A DNA stretch of 64,000 nucleotides from assembly GCA_030762175.1 (NCBI GenBank), contig JAUJEO010000019.1:2052001-2116000 (forward strand), given 5' to 3'. The DNA is from Metallyticus violacea. Its lineage: Eukaryota; Arthropoda; Insecta; Mantodea; Metallyticidae. Position 1 is the first letter of the stretch; each line of letters begins with the position of its first letter. Below are positions 22,087 through 33,841 of this stretch, piece by piece. The position numbers were made by a program, and so were the translations under genes. Under the pieces are notes generated by a model. The model ran no database searches and had not been told where the DNA came from. It saw only the letters and a program-made list of their open reading frames with translations.

Positions 22087-24160
22087 GAGGCTATCAAAGT
22101 AGTATAATGAAAGAGAACCAGTTATCTCAAATAAGAACGGAAAAAAAGTGATTCTAACGAAGTTTCCAAACTTCGAAAAAAATTTTTTTTCTTTTCGAGA
22201 TTCTTTGCGCATAATATGCTTTACTGAGGCTATCAAACTAGTATAATGAAAGAGAACCAGTTATCTCAAATAAGAACGGAAAAAAGTGATTCTAACGAAG
22301 TTTCCAAACTTCGAAAAAAATGTTTTTTCTTTTCGAGATTCTTTGCGCATAATATGCTTTACTGAGGCTATCAAACTAGCATAATGAAAGAGAACCAGTT
22401 ATCTCAAATAAGAACGGAAAAAAAGTGATTCTAACGAAGGCTCCAAACTTCGAAAAAAATTTTTTTTCTTTTCAAGATTCTTTCCGCATAATATGCTTTT
22501 CTGAGGCTATCAAACCAGTATAATGAAAGAGAACCAGATAGCTCAAATAAGAACGGAAAAAAGTGATTCTAACGAAGTTTCCAAACTTCAAAAAAAAATT
22601 TTTTTTCTTTTCGAGATTCTTTGCGCATAAAATGCTCTTCTGAGGCTATCAAACTAGGATAATAAAAGAGAACCAGATATCTCAAATAAGAACGGAAAAA
22701 AAGTGATTCTAACGAAGTTTCCAAACTTCGAAAAAATTTTTTTTTCTTTTCGAGATTCTTTGCGCATAATATGCTTTACTGATGCTATCAAACTAGCATA
22801 ATGAAAGAGAACCAGTTATCTCAAATAAGAACGGAAAAAAAGTGATTCTAACGAAGTTTCCAAACTTCGAAAAAAATTTTTTTTCTTTTCGAGATTATTT
22901 GCGCATAATATGCTTTTCTGAGGCTATCAAACCAGTATAATGAAAGAGAACCAGGTAGCTCAAATAAGAACGGAAAAAAGTGATTCTAACGAAGTTTCCA
23001 AACTTCAAAAAAAATTTTTTTTCTTTTCGAGATTCTTTGCGCATAAAATGCTTCTCTGAGGCTATCAAACTAGTATAATGAAAGAGAACCAGTTAAATCA
23101 AACAAGAACGGAAAAAAAGTGATTTAAACGAAGTTTCCAAACTTCGAAAAAAATTTTTCTTCTTTTCGAGATTCTTTGCGCATAATATGCTTTTCTGAGG
23201 CTATCAAACTGTATAATGAAAGAGAACCAGTTATCTCAAATAAGAACGAAAAAAAGTGATTCTAACGACGTTTCCAAACTTCGAAAAAAAATTTTTTTCT
23301 TTTCGAGATTCTTTGCGCATAATATGCTTCTCTGAGGCTATCAAACTGTATAATGAAAGAGAACTAGTTATCTCAAATAAGAACGAAAAAAAGTGATTCT
23401 AACGACGTTTCCAAACTTCGAAAAAAAAATTTTTTCTTTTCGAGATTCTTTGCGCATAATATGCTTCTCTGAGGCTATAAAACTGTATAATGAAAGAGAA
23501 CTAGTTATCTCAAATAAGAACGAAAAAAAGTGATTCTAACGACGTTTCCAAACTTCGAAAAAAAATTTTTTTCTTTTCGAGATTCTTTGCGCATAATATG
23601 CTTCTCTGAGGCTATCAAACTAGTATAATGAAAGAGAACCAGTTATCTCAAACAAGAACGGAAAAAAAGTGATTCTAACGAAGTTTCCAAACTTCGAAAA
23701 AAATTTTTCTTCTTTTCGAGATTCTTTGCGCATAATATGCTTCTCTGAGGCTATCAAACCAGTATAATGAAAGAGAACCAGGTAGCTCAAATAAGAACTG
23801 AATAAAAGTGATTCTAACGAAGTTTCCAAACTTCAAAAAAAATTTTTTTTCTTTTCGAGATTCTTTGCGCATAAAATGCTTCTCTGAGGCTATCAAACTA
23901 GTATAATGAAAGAGAACCAGTTATCTCAAACAAGAACGGAAAAAAAGTGATTTAAACGAAGTTTCCAAACTTCGAAAAAAATTTTTCTTCTTTTCGAGAT
24001 TCTTTGCGCATAATATGCTTTTCTGAGGCTATCAAACTGTATAATGAAAGAGAACTAGTTATCTCAAATAAGAACGAAAAAAAGTGATTCTAACGACGTT
24101 TCCAAACTTCGAAATAAAATTTTTTCTTTTCCAGATTCTTTGCGCATAATATGCTTCTCT
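22087..24160. repeat. Mosaic section between composite repeats
   Basis: m8-m11 continue from the composite repeat to about 22,630. A hybrid then joins GCATAAAATGC (m11) to TCTTCTGAGG...AACTAGGATAATAAAAG, entering a block like 17.9-18.3 kb (shared CTGATGCTATC near 22,789 and CCAGGTAGCTC near 22,953). A triplication follows at 23,197, and after it GAACTGAATAAAAGTG near 23,796 and CGAAATAAAATT with TTTTCCAGATTC near 24,110, which I saw nowhere else. At 24,161 the nine-monomer cassette starts again. Confidence 0.78.
23197..23607. repeat. Local triplication of one 137-bp monomer
   Basis: Three consecutive monomers start at 23,197, 23,334 and 23,471, each exactly 137 bp and each of the AACTGTATAATG, GAACGAAAAAAAGTG, CGACGTTTCC type. 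Elsewhere this type occurs singly, flanked by other types. Differences between them are small: ACCAG in the first against ACTAG in the other two, GCTATAAAAC in the third, and A/T tract length. This looks like a recent single-monomer slippage or unequal exchange event. Confidence 0.88.
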
Positions 24161-25406
24161 GAGGCTATCAAACTAGTATAATGAAAGAGAACCAGTTATC
24201 TCAAACAAGAACGGAAAAAAAGTGATTCTAACGAAGTTTCCAAACTTCGTAAAAAATTTTTCTTCTTTTCGAGATTCTTTGCGCATAATATGCTTCTCTG
24301 AGGCTATCAAACTAGTATAATAAAAGAGAACAAGTTATCTCAAACAAGAACGGAAAAAAAGTGATTCTAACGAAGTTTCCAAACTTCGAAAAAATTTTTT
24401 TTTCTTTTCGAGATTCTTTGCGCATAATATGCTTTTCTGAGGCTATCAAACTAGTATAATGAAAGAGAACCAGTTATCTCAAACAAGACCGGAAAAAAAG
24501 TGATTTTAACGAAGTTTCCAAACTTCGAAAAAAAATTTTCTTCTTTTCGAGATTCTTTGCGCATAATATGCTTTACTGAGGCTATCAAACTAGTATAATG
24601 AAAGAGAACCAGTTATCTCAAATAAGAACGGAAAAAAGTGATTCAAACTACGTTTCCAAACTTCGAAAAAAAAATTTTTTCTTTTCGAGATTCTTTGCGC
24701 ATAATATGCTTTACTGAGGCTATCAAACTAGTATAATGAAAGAGAACCAGTTATCTCAAATAAGAACGGAAAAAAATTGATTCTAACGAAGTTTCCAAAC
24801 TTGGAAAACATTTTTTTTCTTTTCGAGATTCTTTGCGCATAATATGCTTTACTGAGGCTATCAAACTAGTATAATGAAAGAGAACCAGTTATCTCAAATA
24901 AGAACGGAAAAAAGTGATTCAAACGACGTTTCCAAACTTCGAAAAAATTTTTTTTTTTTTTCGAGATTCTTTTCGCATAATATGCTTTACTGAGGCTATC
25001 AAACTAGTATAATGAAAGAGAACCAGTTATCTCAAATAAGAACGGAAAAAAGTGATTGAAACGACGTTTCCGAACTTCGAAAAAAATTTTTTTTCTTTTC
25101 GAGATTCTTTGCGCATAATATGCTTCTCTGAGGCTATCAAACTAGTATAATGAAAGAGAGCCAGTTATCTCAAATAAGAATGGAAAAAAAGTGATTCTAA
25201 GGAAGTTTCCAAACTTCGAAAAAAAATTTTTTTCATTTCGAGATTCTTTGCGCATAATATGCTTTTCTGAGGCTATCAAACTACTATAATGAAAGATAAC
25301 CAGTTATCTCAAATAAGAACGGAAAAAAGTGATTCAAACGACGTTTCCAAACTTCGAAAAAAAATTTTTTTCTTTTCGAGATTCTTTGCGCAAAATATGC
25401 TTTACT
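24161..25406. repeat. 1.25-kb composite repeat, unit 3
   Basis: The third copy of the nine-monomer cassette, displaced 3,320-3,321 bp from unit 2 (AAGACCGG 24,488; TTTCCGAACTTCG 25,070). It lacks the unit 2 private changes and has its own: CTTCGTAAAAAA near 24,247, CAAACTACG near 24,645 and CTTCTCTG at the end of its m5 near 25,122. It has no partner in copy B, because copy B stops before this point. Confidence 0.83.
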
Positions 25407-26790
25407 GAGGCTATCAAAGTAGTATAATGAAAGAGAACCAGTTATCTCAAATAAGAACGGAAAAAAAGTGATTCTAACGAAGTTTCCAAACTTCGAAAAA
25501 AATTTTTTTTCTTTTCGAGATTCTTTGCGCATAATATGCTTTACTGAGGCTATCAAACTAGCATAATGAAAGAGAACCAGTTATCTCAAATAAGAACGGA
25601 AAAAAAGTGATTCTAACGAAGTTTCCAAACTTCGAAAAAAATTTTTTTTCTTTTCAAGATTCTTTCCGCATAATATGCTTTTCTGAGGCTATCAAACCAG
25701 TATAATGAAAGAGAACCAGATAGCTCAAATAAGAACGGAAAAAAGTGATTCTAACGAAGTTTCCAAACTTCAAAAAAAAATTTTTTTTCTTTTCGAGATT
25801 CTTTGCGCATAAAATGCTTCTCTGAGGCTATCAAACTAGTATAATGAAAGAGAACCAGTTATCTCAAACAAGAACGGAAAAAAAGTGATATAAACGAAGT
25901 TTCCAAACTTCGAAAAAAATTTTTCTTCTTTTCGAGATTCTTTGCGCATAATATGCTTTTCTGAGGCTATCAAACTAGTATAATGAAAGAGAACCAGTTA
26001 TCTCAAATAAGAACGGAAAAAAGTGATTAAAAAGACGTTTCCAAACTTCGAAAAATTTTTTTTTTCTTTTCGAGATTTTTTGCGCATAATATGCTTTACT
26101 GAGGCTATCAAACTAGTAAAATGAAAGAGAACCAGTTATCTCAAATAAGAACGGAAAAAAGTGATTCAAACGACGTTTCCAAACTTCGAAAAAATTTTTT
26201 TTTCTTTTCGAGATTTTTTGCGCATAATATGCTTTACTGAGGCTATCAAACTAGTATAATGAAAGAGAACCAGTTATCTCAAATAAGAACGGAAAAAAGT
26301 GTTGAAACGACGTTTTCAAACTTCGAAATTTTTTTTTTTTTTTTCGAGATTCTTTGCGCATAATATGCTTTACTGAGGCTATCAAACTAGTATAATGAAA
26401 GAGAACCAGTTATCTCAAATAAGAATGGAAAAAAAGTGATTCTAAGGAAGTTTCCAAACTTCGAAAAAAATTTTTTTTCATTTCGAGATTCTTTGCGCAT
26501 AATATGCTTTTCTGAGGCTATCAAATTACTATAATGAAAGAGAACCAGTTATCTCAAATAAGAACGGAAAAAAGTGATTCAAACGACGTTTCCAAACTTC
26601 GAAAAAAAATTTTTTTCTTTTCGAGATTCTTTGCGCATAATATGCTTTACTGAGGCTATCAAAGTAGTATAATGAAAGAGAACCAGTTATCTCAAATAAG
26701 AACAGAAAAAAAAAGATTCTAACGAAGTTTCCAAACTTCGAAAAAAAATTATTTTCTTTTCGAGATTCTTTGCGCATAATATGGTCTTCT
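24439..26790. repeat. HOR run m1-m18, m9 missing
   Basis: From m1 (AAGACCGG) the order follows the 25-mer through m15 (GTGTTGAAACG 26,299), m16, m17 (AAATTACTATAATG near 26,523, here with intact CCAAACTTCG) and m18. The monomer with AAAATGTTTTTTC (m9) is skipped: m8 leads directly into AACTAGCATAATG (m10) near 25,560. That accounts for the 24-mer-sized spacing of about 3.32 kb. The last monomer reads GAACAGAAAAAAAAAGATTC and ends GGTCTTCTGAGG, a switch into the 26.8-kb block. Confidence 0.82.
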
Positions 26791-29050
26791 GAGGCTATCA
26801 AACTAGTATAATAAAAGAGAACCAGTTATCTCAAATAAGAACGGAAAAAAAGTGATTCTAACGAAGTTTCCAAACTTCGAAAAAAATTTTTTTTCTTTTC
26901 GAGATTCTTTGCGCATAATATGCTTTTCTGAGGCTATCAAACTAGTATAATGAAAGAGAACCAGTTATCTCAAACAAGAACGGAAAAAAATTGATTTTAA
27001 CGAAGTTTCCAAACTTCGAAAAAAAATTTTCTTCTTTTCGAGATTCTTTGCGCATAATATGCTTTACTGAGGCTATCAAACTAGTATAATGAAAGAGAAC
27101 CAGTTATCTCAAATAAGAACGGAAAAAAGTGATTCAAACGACGTTTCCAAACTTCGAAAAAAATTTTTTTTCTTTTCGAGATTCTTTGCGCATAATATGC
27201 CTTCTCTGAGGCTATCAAACTAGTATAATGAAAGAGAACAAGTTATCTCAAACAAGAACGGAAAAAAAGTGATTCTAACATAGTTTCCAAACTTCGAAAA
27301 AAATTTTTTTCTTTTCGAGATTCTTTGCGCATAATATGCTTTTCTGAGGCTATCAAACTGTATAATGAAAGAGAACTAGTTATCTCAAATAAGAACGAAA
27401 AAAAGTGATTCTAACGACGTTTCCAAACTTCGAAAAAAAATTTTTTTCTTTTCGAGATTCTTTGCGCATAATATGCTTCTCTGAGGCTATCAAACTAGTA
27501 TAATGAATGAGAACCAGTTATCTCAAACAAGAACGGAAAAAAAGTGATTCTAACGAAGTTTCCAAACTTCGAAAAAAATTTTTTTTCTTTTCGAGATTCT
27601 TTGCGCATAATATGCTTTTCTGAGGCTATCAAACTAGTATAATGAAAGAGAACCAGTTATCTCAAACAAGAACGGAAAAAAATTGATTTTAACGAAGTTT
27701 CCAAACTTCGAAAAAAAATTTTCTTCTTTTCGAGATTCTTTGCGCATAATATGCTTTACTGAGGCTATCAAACTAGTATAATGAAAGAGAACAAGTTATC
27801 TCAAACAAGAACGGAAAAAAAGTGATTCTAACATAGTTTCCAAACTTCGAAAAAAATTTTTTTCTTTTCGAGATTCTTTGCGCATAATATGCTTTTCTGA
27901 GGCTATCAAACTCTATAATGAAAGAGAACTAGTTATCTCAAATAAGAACGAAAAAAACTGATTCAAACGACGTTTCCAAACTTCGAAAAAAAATTTTTTT
28001 CTTTTCGAGATTCTTTGCGCAAAATATGCTTTACTGAGGCTATCAAAGTAGTATAATGAAAGAGAACCAGTTATCTCAAATAAGAACGGAAAAAAAGTGA
28101 TTCTAACGAAGTTTCCAAACTTCGAAAAAAATTTTTTTTCTTTTCGAGATTCTTTGCGCATAATATGCTTTACTGAGGCTATCAAACTAGTATAATGAAA
28201 GAGAACCAGTTATCTCAAATAAGAACGGAAAAAAGTGATTCTAACGAAGTTTCCAAACTTCGAAAAAAATGTTTTTTCTTTTCGAGATTCTTTGCGCATA
28301 ATATGCTTTACTGAGGCTATCAAACTAGCATAATGAAAGAGAACCAGTTATCTCAAATAAGAACGGAAAAAAAGTGATTCTAACGAAGTTTCCAAACTTC
28401 GAAAAAAATTTTTTTTCTTTCAAGATTCTTTCCGCATAATATGCTTTTCTGAGGCTATCAAACCAGTATAATGAAAGAGAACCAGATAGCTCAAATAAGA
28501 ACGGAAAAAAGTGATTCTAACGAAGTTTCCAAACTTCAAAAAAAATTTTTTTTCTTTTCGAGATTCTTTGCGCATAAAATGCTTCTCTGAGGCTATCAAA
28601 CTAGTATAATGAAAGAGAACCAGTTATCTCAAACAAGAACGGAAAAAAAAGTGATATAAACGAAGTTTCCAAACTTCGAAAAAAAATTTTCTTCTTTTCG
28701 AGATTCTTTGCGCATAATATGCTTTTCTGAGGCTATCAAACTAGTATAATGAAAGAGAACCAGTTATCTCAAATAAGAACGGAAAAAAGTGATTAAAAAG
28801 ACGTTTCCAAACTTCGAAAAATTTTTTTTTTCTTTTCGAGATTTTTTGCGCATAATATGCTTTACTGAGGCTATCAAACTAGTATAATGAAAGAGAACCA
28901 GTTATCTCAAATAAGAACGGAAAAAAGTGTTGAAACGACGTTTTCAAACTTCGAAAAATTTTTTTTTTTTTTTCGAGATTCTTTGCGCATAATATGCTTT
29001 ACTGAGGCTATCAAACTAGTATAATGAAAGAGAACCAGTTATCTCAAATA
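26791..29050. repeat. Paralogue of the left block (227-2,480)
   Basis: This matches 227 onward with displacement 26,564: ATGCCTTCTCTG 633/27,197, and AACTGTATAATG near 1,345 against AACTCTATAATG near 27,909. One extra monomer (AACCAGTATAATG/GATAGCTC, near 28,463) and one fewer GATTTTTTGCGC monomer almost cancel, so GTGTTGAAACG is at 2,362/28,927. A one-base loss in TTTCTTTCAAG near 28,417 is private. The match ends in the monomer after m15. Confidence 0.82.
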
Positions 29051-29557
29051 AGAACGGAAAAAAGTGATTCAAACGACGTTTCCATACTTCGAAAAAAATT
29101 TTTTTTCATTTCGAGATTCTTTGCGCATAATATGCCTTCTCTGAGGCTATCAAACTAGTATAATGAAAGAGAACAAGTTATCTCAAACAAGAACGGAAAA
29201 AAAGTGATTCTAACATAGTTTCCAAACTTCGAAAGAAATTTTTTTCTTTTCGAGATTCTTTGCGCATAATATACTTTTCTGAGGCTATCAAACTAGTATA
29301 ATGAAAGAGAACCAGTTATCTCAAACAAGAACGGAAAAAAATTGATTTTAACGAAGTTTCCAAACTTCGAAAAAAAATTTTCTTCTTTTCGAGATTCTTT
29401 GCGCATAATATGCTTTACTGAGGCTATCAAACTAGTATAATGAAAGAGAACAAGTTATCTCAAACAAGAACGGAAAAAAAGTGATTCTAACATAGTTTCC
29501 AAACTTCGAAAAAAATTTTTTTCTTTTCGAGATTCTTTGCGCATAATATGCTTTTCT

Positions 29558-30524
29558 TAGGCTATCAAACTGTATAATGAAAGAGAACTAGTTATCTCAA
29601 ATAAGAACGGAAAAAAGTGATTCTAACGAAGTTTCCAAACTTCGAAAAAAATGTTTTTTCTTTTCGAGATTCTTTGCGCATAATATGCTTTACTGAGGCT
29701 ATGAAACTACCATAATGAAAGAGAACCAGTTATCTCAAATAAGAACGGAAAAAAAGTGATTCTAACGAAGTTTCCAAACTTCGAAAAAAATTTTTTTTCT
29801 TTTCAAGATTCTTTCCGCATAATATGCTTTTCTGAGGCTATCAAACCAGTATAATGAAAGAGAACCAGATAGCTCAAATAAGAACGGAAAAAAGTGATTC
29901 TAACGAAGTTTCCAAACTTCAAAAAAAATTTTTTTTCTTTTCGAGGTTCTTTGCGCATAAAATGCTTCTCTGAGGCTATCAAACTAGTATAATGAAAGAG
30001 AACCAGTTATCTCAAACAAGAACGGAAAAAAAGTGATATAAACGAAGTTTCCAAACTTCGAAAAAAATTTTTCTTCTTTTCGAGATTCTTTGCGCATAAT
30101 ATGCTTTTCTGAGGCTATCAAACTAGTATAATGAAAGAGAACCAGTTATCTCAAATAAGAACGGAAAAAAGTGATTAAAAAGACGTTTCCAAACTTCGAA
30201 AAATTTTTTTTTTCTTTTCGAGATTTTTTGCGCATAATATGCTTTACTGAGGCTATCAAACTAGTATAATGAAAGAGAACCAGTTATCTCAAATAAGAAC
30301 GGAAAAAAGTGATTCAAACGACGTTTCCAAACTTCGAAAAAATTTTTTTTTCTTTTCGAGATTTTTTGCGCATAATATGCTTTACTGAGGCTATCAAACT
30401 AGTATAATGAAAGAGAACCAGTTATCTCAAATAAGAACGGAAAAAAGTGTTGAAACGACGTTTTCAAACTTCGAAAAATTTTATTTTTTTTTTTCGAGAT
30501 TCTTTGCGTATAATATGCTTTACT
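29558..30524. repeat. 967-bp seven-monomer cassette m9-m15, copy 1
   Basis: Monomers m9 (AAAATGTTTTTTC) through m15 (GTGTTGAAACG, 30,447). Private marks are TTAGGCTATC at the left edge, GCTATGAAACTACC near 29,700, and TTTGCGTATAATATG near 30,505. The CGAGGTTC variant of m11 (29,942) ties this copy to those at 32,875 and 36,191. The left edge is a hybrid in which an AACTGTATAATG/GAACTAG monomer switches into m9. Confidence 0.85.
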
Positions 30525-32874
30525 GAGGCTATCAAACTAGTATAATGAAAGAGAACCAGTTATCTCAAATAAGAATGGAAAAAAAGTGATTCTAAGGAAG
30601 TTTCCAAACTTCGAAAAAAATTTTTTTTCATTTCGAGATTCTTTGCGCATAATATGCTTTTCTGAGGCTATCAAATTACTATAATGAAAGAGAACCAGTT
30701 ATCTCAAATAAGAACGGAAAAAAGTGATTCAAACGACGTTTCCAAACTTCGAAAAAAAATTTTTTTCTTTTCGAGATTCTTTGCGCATAATATGCTTTAC
30801 TGAGGCTATCAAACTAGTATAATGAATGAGAACCAGTTATCTCAAACAAGAACGGAAAAAAAGTGATTCTAACGAAGTTTCCAAACTTCGAAAAAAATTT
30901 TTTTTCTTATCGAGATTCTTTTCGCATAATATGCTTTTCTGAGGCTATCAAACTAGTATAATGAAAGAGAACCAGTTATCTCAAACAAGAACGGAAAAAA
31001 ATTGATTTTAACGAAGTTTCCAAACTTCGAAAAAAAATTTTCTTCTTTTCGAGATTCTTTGCGCATAATATGCTTTACTGAGGCTATCAAACTAGTATAA
31101 TGAAAGAGAACAAGTTATCTCAAACAAGAACGGAAAAAAAGTGATTCTAACATAGTTTCCAAACTTCGAAAAAAATTTTTTTCTTTTCGAGATTCTTTGC
31201 GCATAATATGCTTTTCTGAGGCTATCAAACTGTATAATGAAAGAGAACTAGTTATCTCAAATAAGAACGAAAAAAAGTGATTCTAACGACGTTTCCAAAC
31301 TTCGAAAAAAAATTTTTTTCTTTTCGAGATTCTTTGCGCATAATATTCTTCTCTGAGGCTATCGAACTAGTATAATGAATGAGAACCAGTTATCTCAAAC
31401 AAGAACGGAAAAAAAGTGATTCTAACGAAGTTTCCAAACTTCGAAAAAAATTTTTCTTCTTTTCGAGATTCTTTGCTCATAATATGCTTCTCTGAGGCTA
31501 TCAAACTAGTATAATGAAAGAGAACAAGTTATCTCAAACAAGAACGGAAAAAAAGTGATTCTAACGAAGTTTCCAAACTTCGAAAAAATTTTTTTTTCTT
31601 TTCGAGATTCTTTGCGCATAATATGCTTTTCTGAGGCTATCAAACTAGTATAATGAAAGAGAACCAGTTATCTCAAACAAGAACGGAAAAAAAGTGATTT
31701 TAACGAAGTTTCCAAACTTCGAAAAAAAATTTTCTTCTTTTCGAAATTCTTTGCGCATAATATGCTTTACTGAGGCTATCAAAATAGTATAATGAAAGAG
31801 AACCAGTTATCTCAAATAAGAACGGAAAAAAGTGATTCAAACGAAGTTTCCAAAATTGGAAAACATTTTTTTTCTTTTCGAGATTCTTTGCGCATAATAT
31901 GCTTTACTGAGGCTATCAAACTAGTATAATGAAAGAGAACCAGTTATCTCAAATAAGAACGGAAAAAAGTGATTCAAACGACGTTTCCAAACTTCGAAAA
32001 AATTTTTTTTTCTTTTCGAGATTCTTTGCGCATAATATGCTTTACTGAGGCTATCAAACTAGTATAATGAAAGAGAACCAGTTATCTCAAATGAGAAAGG
32101 AAAAAAGTGATTCAAACGACGTTTCCAAACTTCAAAAAATTTTTTTTTCTTTTCGAGATTCTGTGCGCATAATATGCTTTACTGAGGCTATCAAACTAGT
32201 ATAATGAATGAGAACCAGTTATCTCAAACAAGAACGGAAAAAAAGTGATTCTAACGAAGTTTCCAAACTTCGAAAAAAATTTTTTTTCTTTTCGAGATTC
32301 TTTGCGCATAATATGCTTTTCTGAGGCTATCAAACTAGTATAATGAAAGAGAACCAGTTATCTCAAACAAGAACGGAAAAAAATTGATTTTAACGAAGTT
32401 TCCAAACTTCGAAAAAAATTTTCTTCTTTTCGAGATTCTTTGCGCATAATATGCTTTACTGAGGCTATCAAACTAGTATAATGAAAGAGAACAAGTTATC
32501 TCAAACAAGAACGGAAAAAAAGTGATTCTAACATAGTTTCCAAACTTCGAAAAAAATTTTTTTCTTTTCGAGATTCTTTGCGCATAATATGCTTTTCTGA
32601 GGCTATCAAACTGTATAATGAAAGAGAACTAGTTATCTCAAATAAGAACGAAAAAAAGTGATTCAAACGACGTTTCCAAACTTCGAAAAAAAAATTTTTT
32701 CTTTTCGAGATTCTTTGCGCAAAATATGCTTTACTGAGGCTATCAAAGTAGTATAATGAAAGAGAACCAGTTATCTCAAATAAGAACGGAAAAAAAGTGA
32801 TTCTAACGAAGTTTCCAAACTTCGAAAAAAATTTTTTTTCTTTTCGAGATTCTTTGCGCATAATATGCTTTACT
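30525..32874. repeat. HOR section m16-m25 with internal jumps
   Basis: m16 and m17 (AAATTACTATAATG near 30,664) are followed directly by a GAATGAG monomer, skipping m18-m19. m20-m25 and m1 (GATTTTAACG near 31,694) come next, then CCAAAATTGGAAAACA near 31,850, CAAATGAGAAAGG near 32,090, and another jump into GAATGAG at 32,206. Private marks are TTTTCTTATCGAG near 30,905, GCTATCGAACTAG near 31,361, TTTGCTCATAATATG near 31,474 and GATTCTGTGCGC near 32,157. The final part (32,206 onward) repeats at 35,521 with displacement 3,315-3,316. Confidence 0.78.
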
Positions 32875-33841
32875 GAGGCTATCAAACTAGTATAATGAAA
32901 GAGAACCAGTTATCTCAAATAAGAACGGAAAAAAGTGATTCTAACGAAGTTTCCAAACTTCGAAAAAAATGTTTTTTCTTTTCGAGATTCTTTGCGCATA
33001 ATATGCTTTACTGAGGCTATCAAACTAGCATAATGAAAGAGAACCAGTTATCTCAAATAAGAACGGAAAAAAAGTGATTCTAACGAAGTTTCCAAACTTC
33101 GAAAAAAATTTTTTTTCTTTTCAAGATTCTTTCCGCATAATATGCTTTTCTGAGGCTATCAAACCAGTATAATGAAAGAGAACCAGATAGCTCAAATAAG
33201 AACGGAAAAAAGTGATTCTAACGAAGTTTCCAAACTTCAAAAAAAATTTTTTTTCTTTTCGAGGTTCTTTGCGCATAAAATGCTTCTCTGAGGCTATCAA
33301 ACTAGTATAATGAAAGAGAACCAGTTATCTCAAACAAGAACGGAAAAAAAGTTATATAAACGAAGTTTCCAAACTTCGAAAAAAATTTTTCTTCTTTTCG
33401 AGATTCTTTGCGCATAATATGCTTTTCTGAGGCTATCAAACTAGTATAATGAAAGAGAACCAGTTATCTCAAATAAGAACGGAAAAAAGTGATTAAAAAG
33501 AAGTTTCCAAACTTCGAAAAATTTTTTTTTTCTTTTCGAGATTTTTTGCGCATAATATGCTTTACTGAGGCTATCAAACTAGTATAATGAAAGAGAACCA
33601 GTTATCTCAAATAAGAACGGAAAAAAGTGATTCAAACGACGTTTCCAAACTTCGAAAAAATTTTTTTTTCTTTTCGAGATTTTTTGCGCATAATATGCTT
33701 TACTGAGGCTATCAAACTAGTATAATGAAAGAGAACCAGTTATCTCAAATAAGAACGGAAAAAAGTGTTGAAACGACGTTTTCAAACTTCGAAAAATTTT
33801 TTTTTTTTTTTCGAGATTCTTTGCGCATAATATGCTTTACT
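32875..33841. repeat. 967-bp seven-monomer cassette m9-m15, copy 2
   Basis: The same seven monomers as 29,558-30,524, displaced 3,317 bp and of equal length. CGAGGTTC is at 33,260 and GTGTTGAAACG at 33,765. Private marks are GTTATATAAACG near 33,352 (G for T loss of the usual GTGATATAAACG) and AAAAAGAAG instead of AAAAAGACG near 33,497. Confidence 0.86.
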
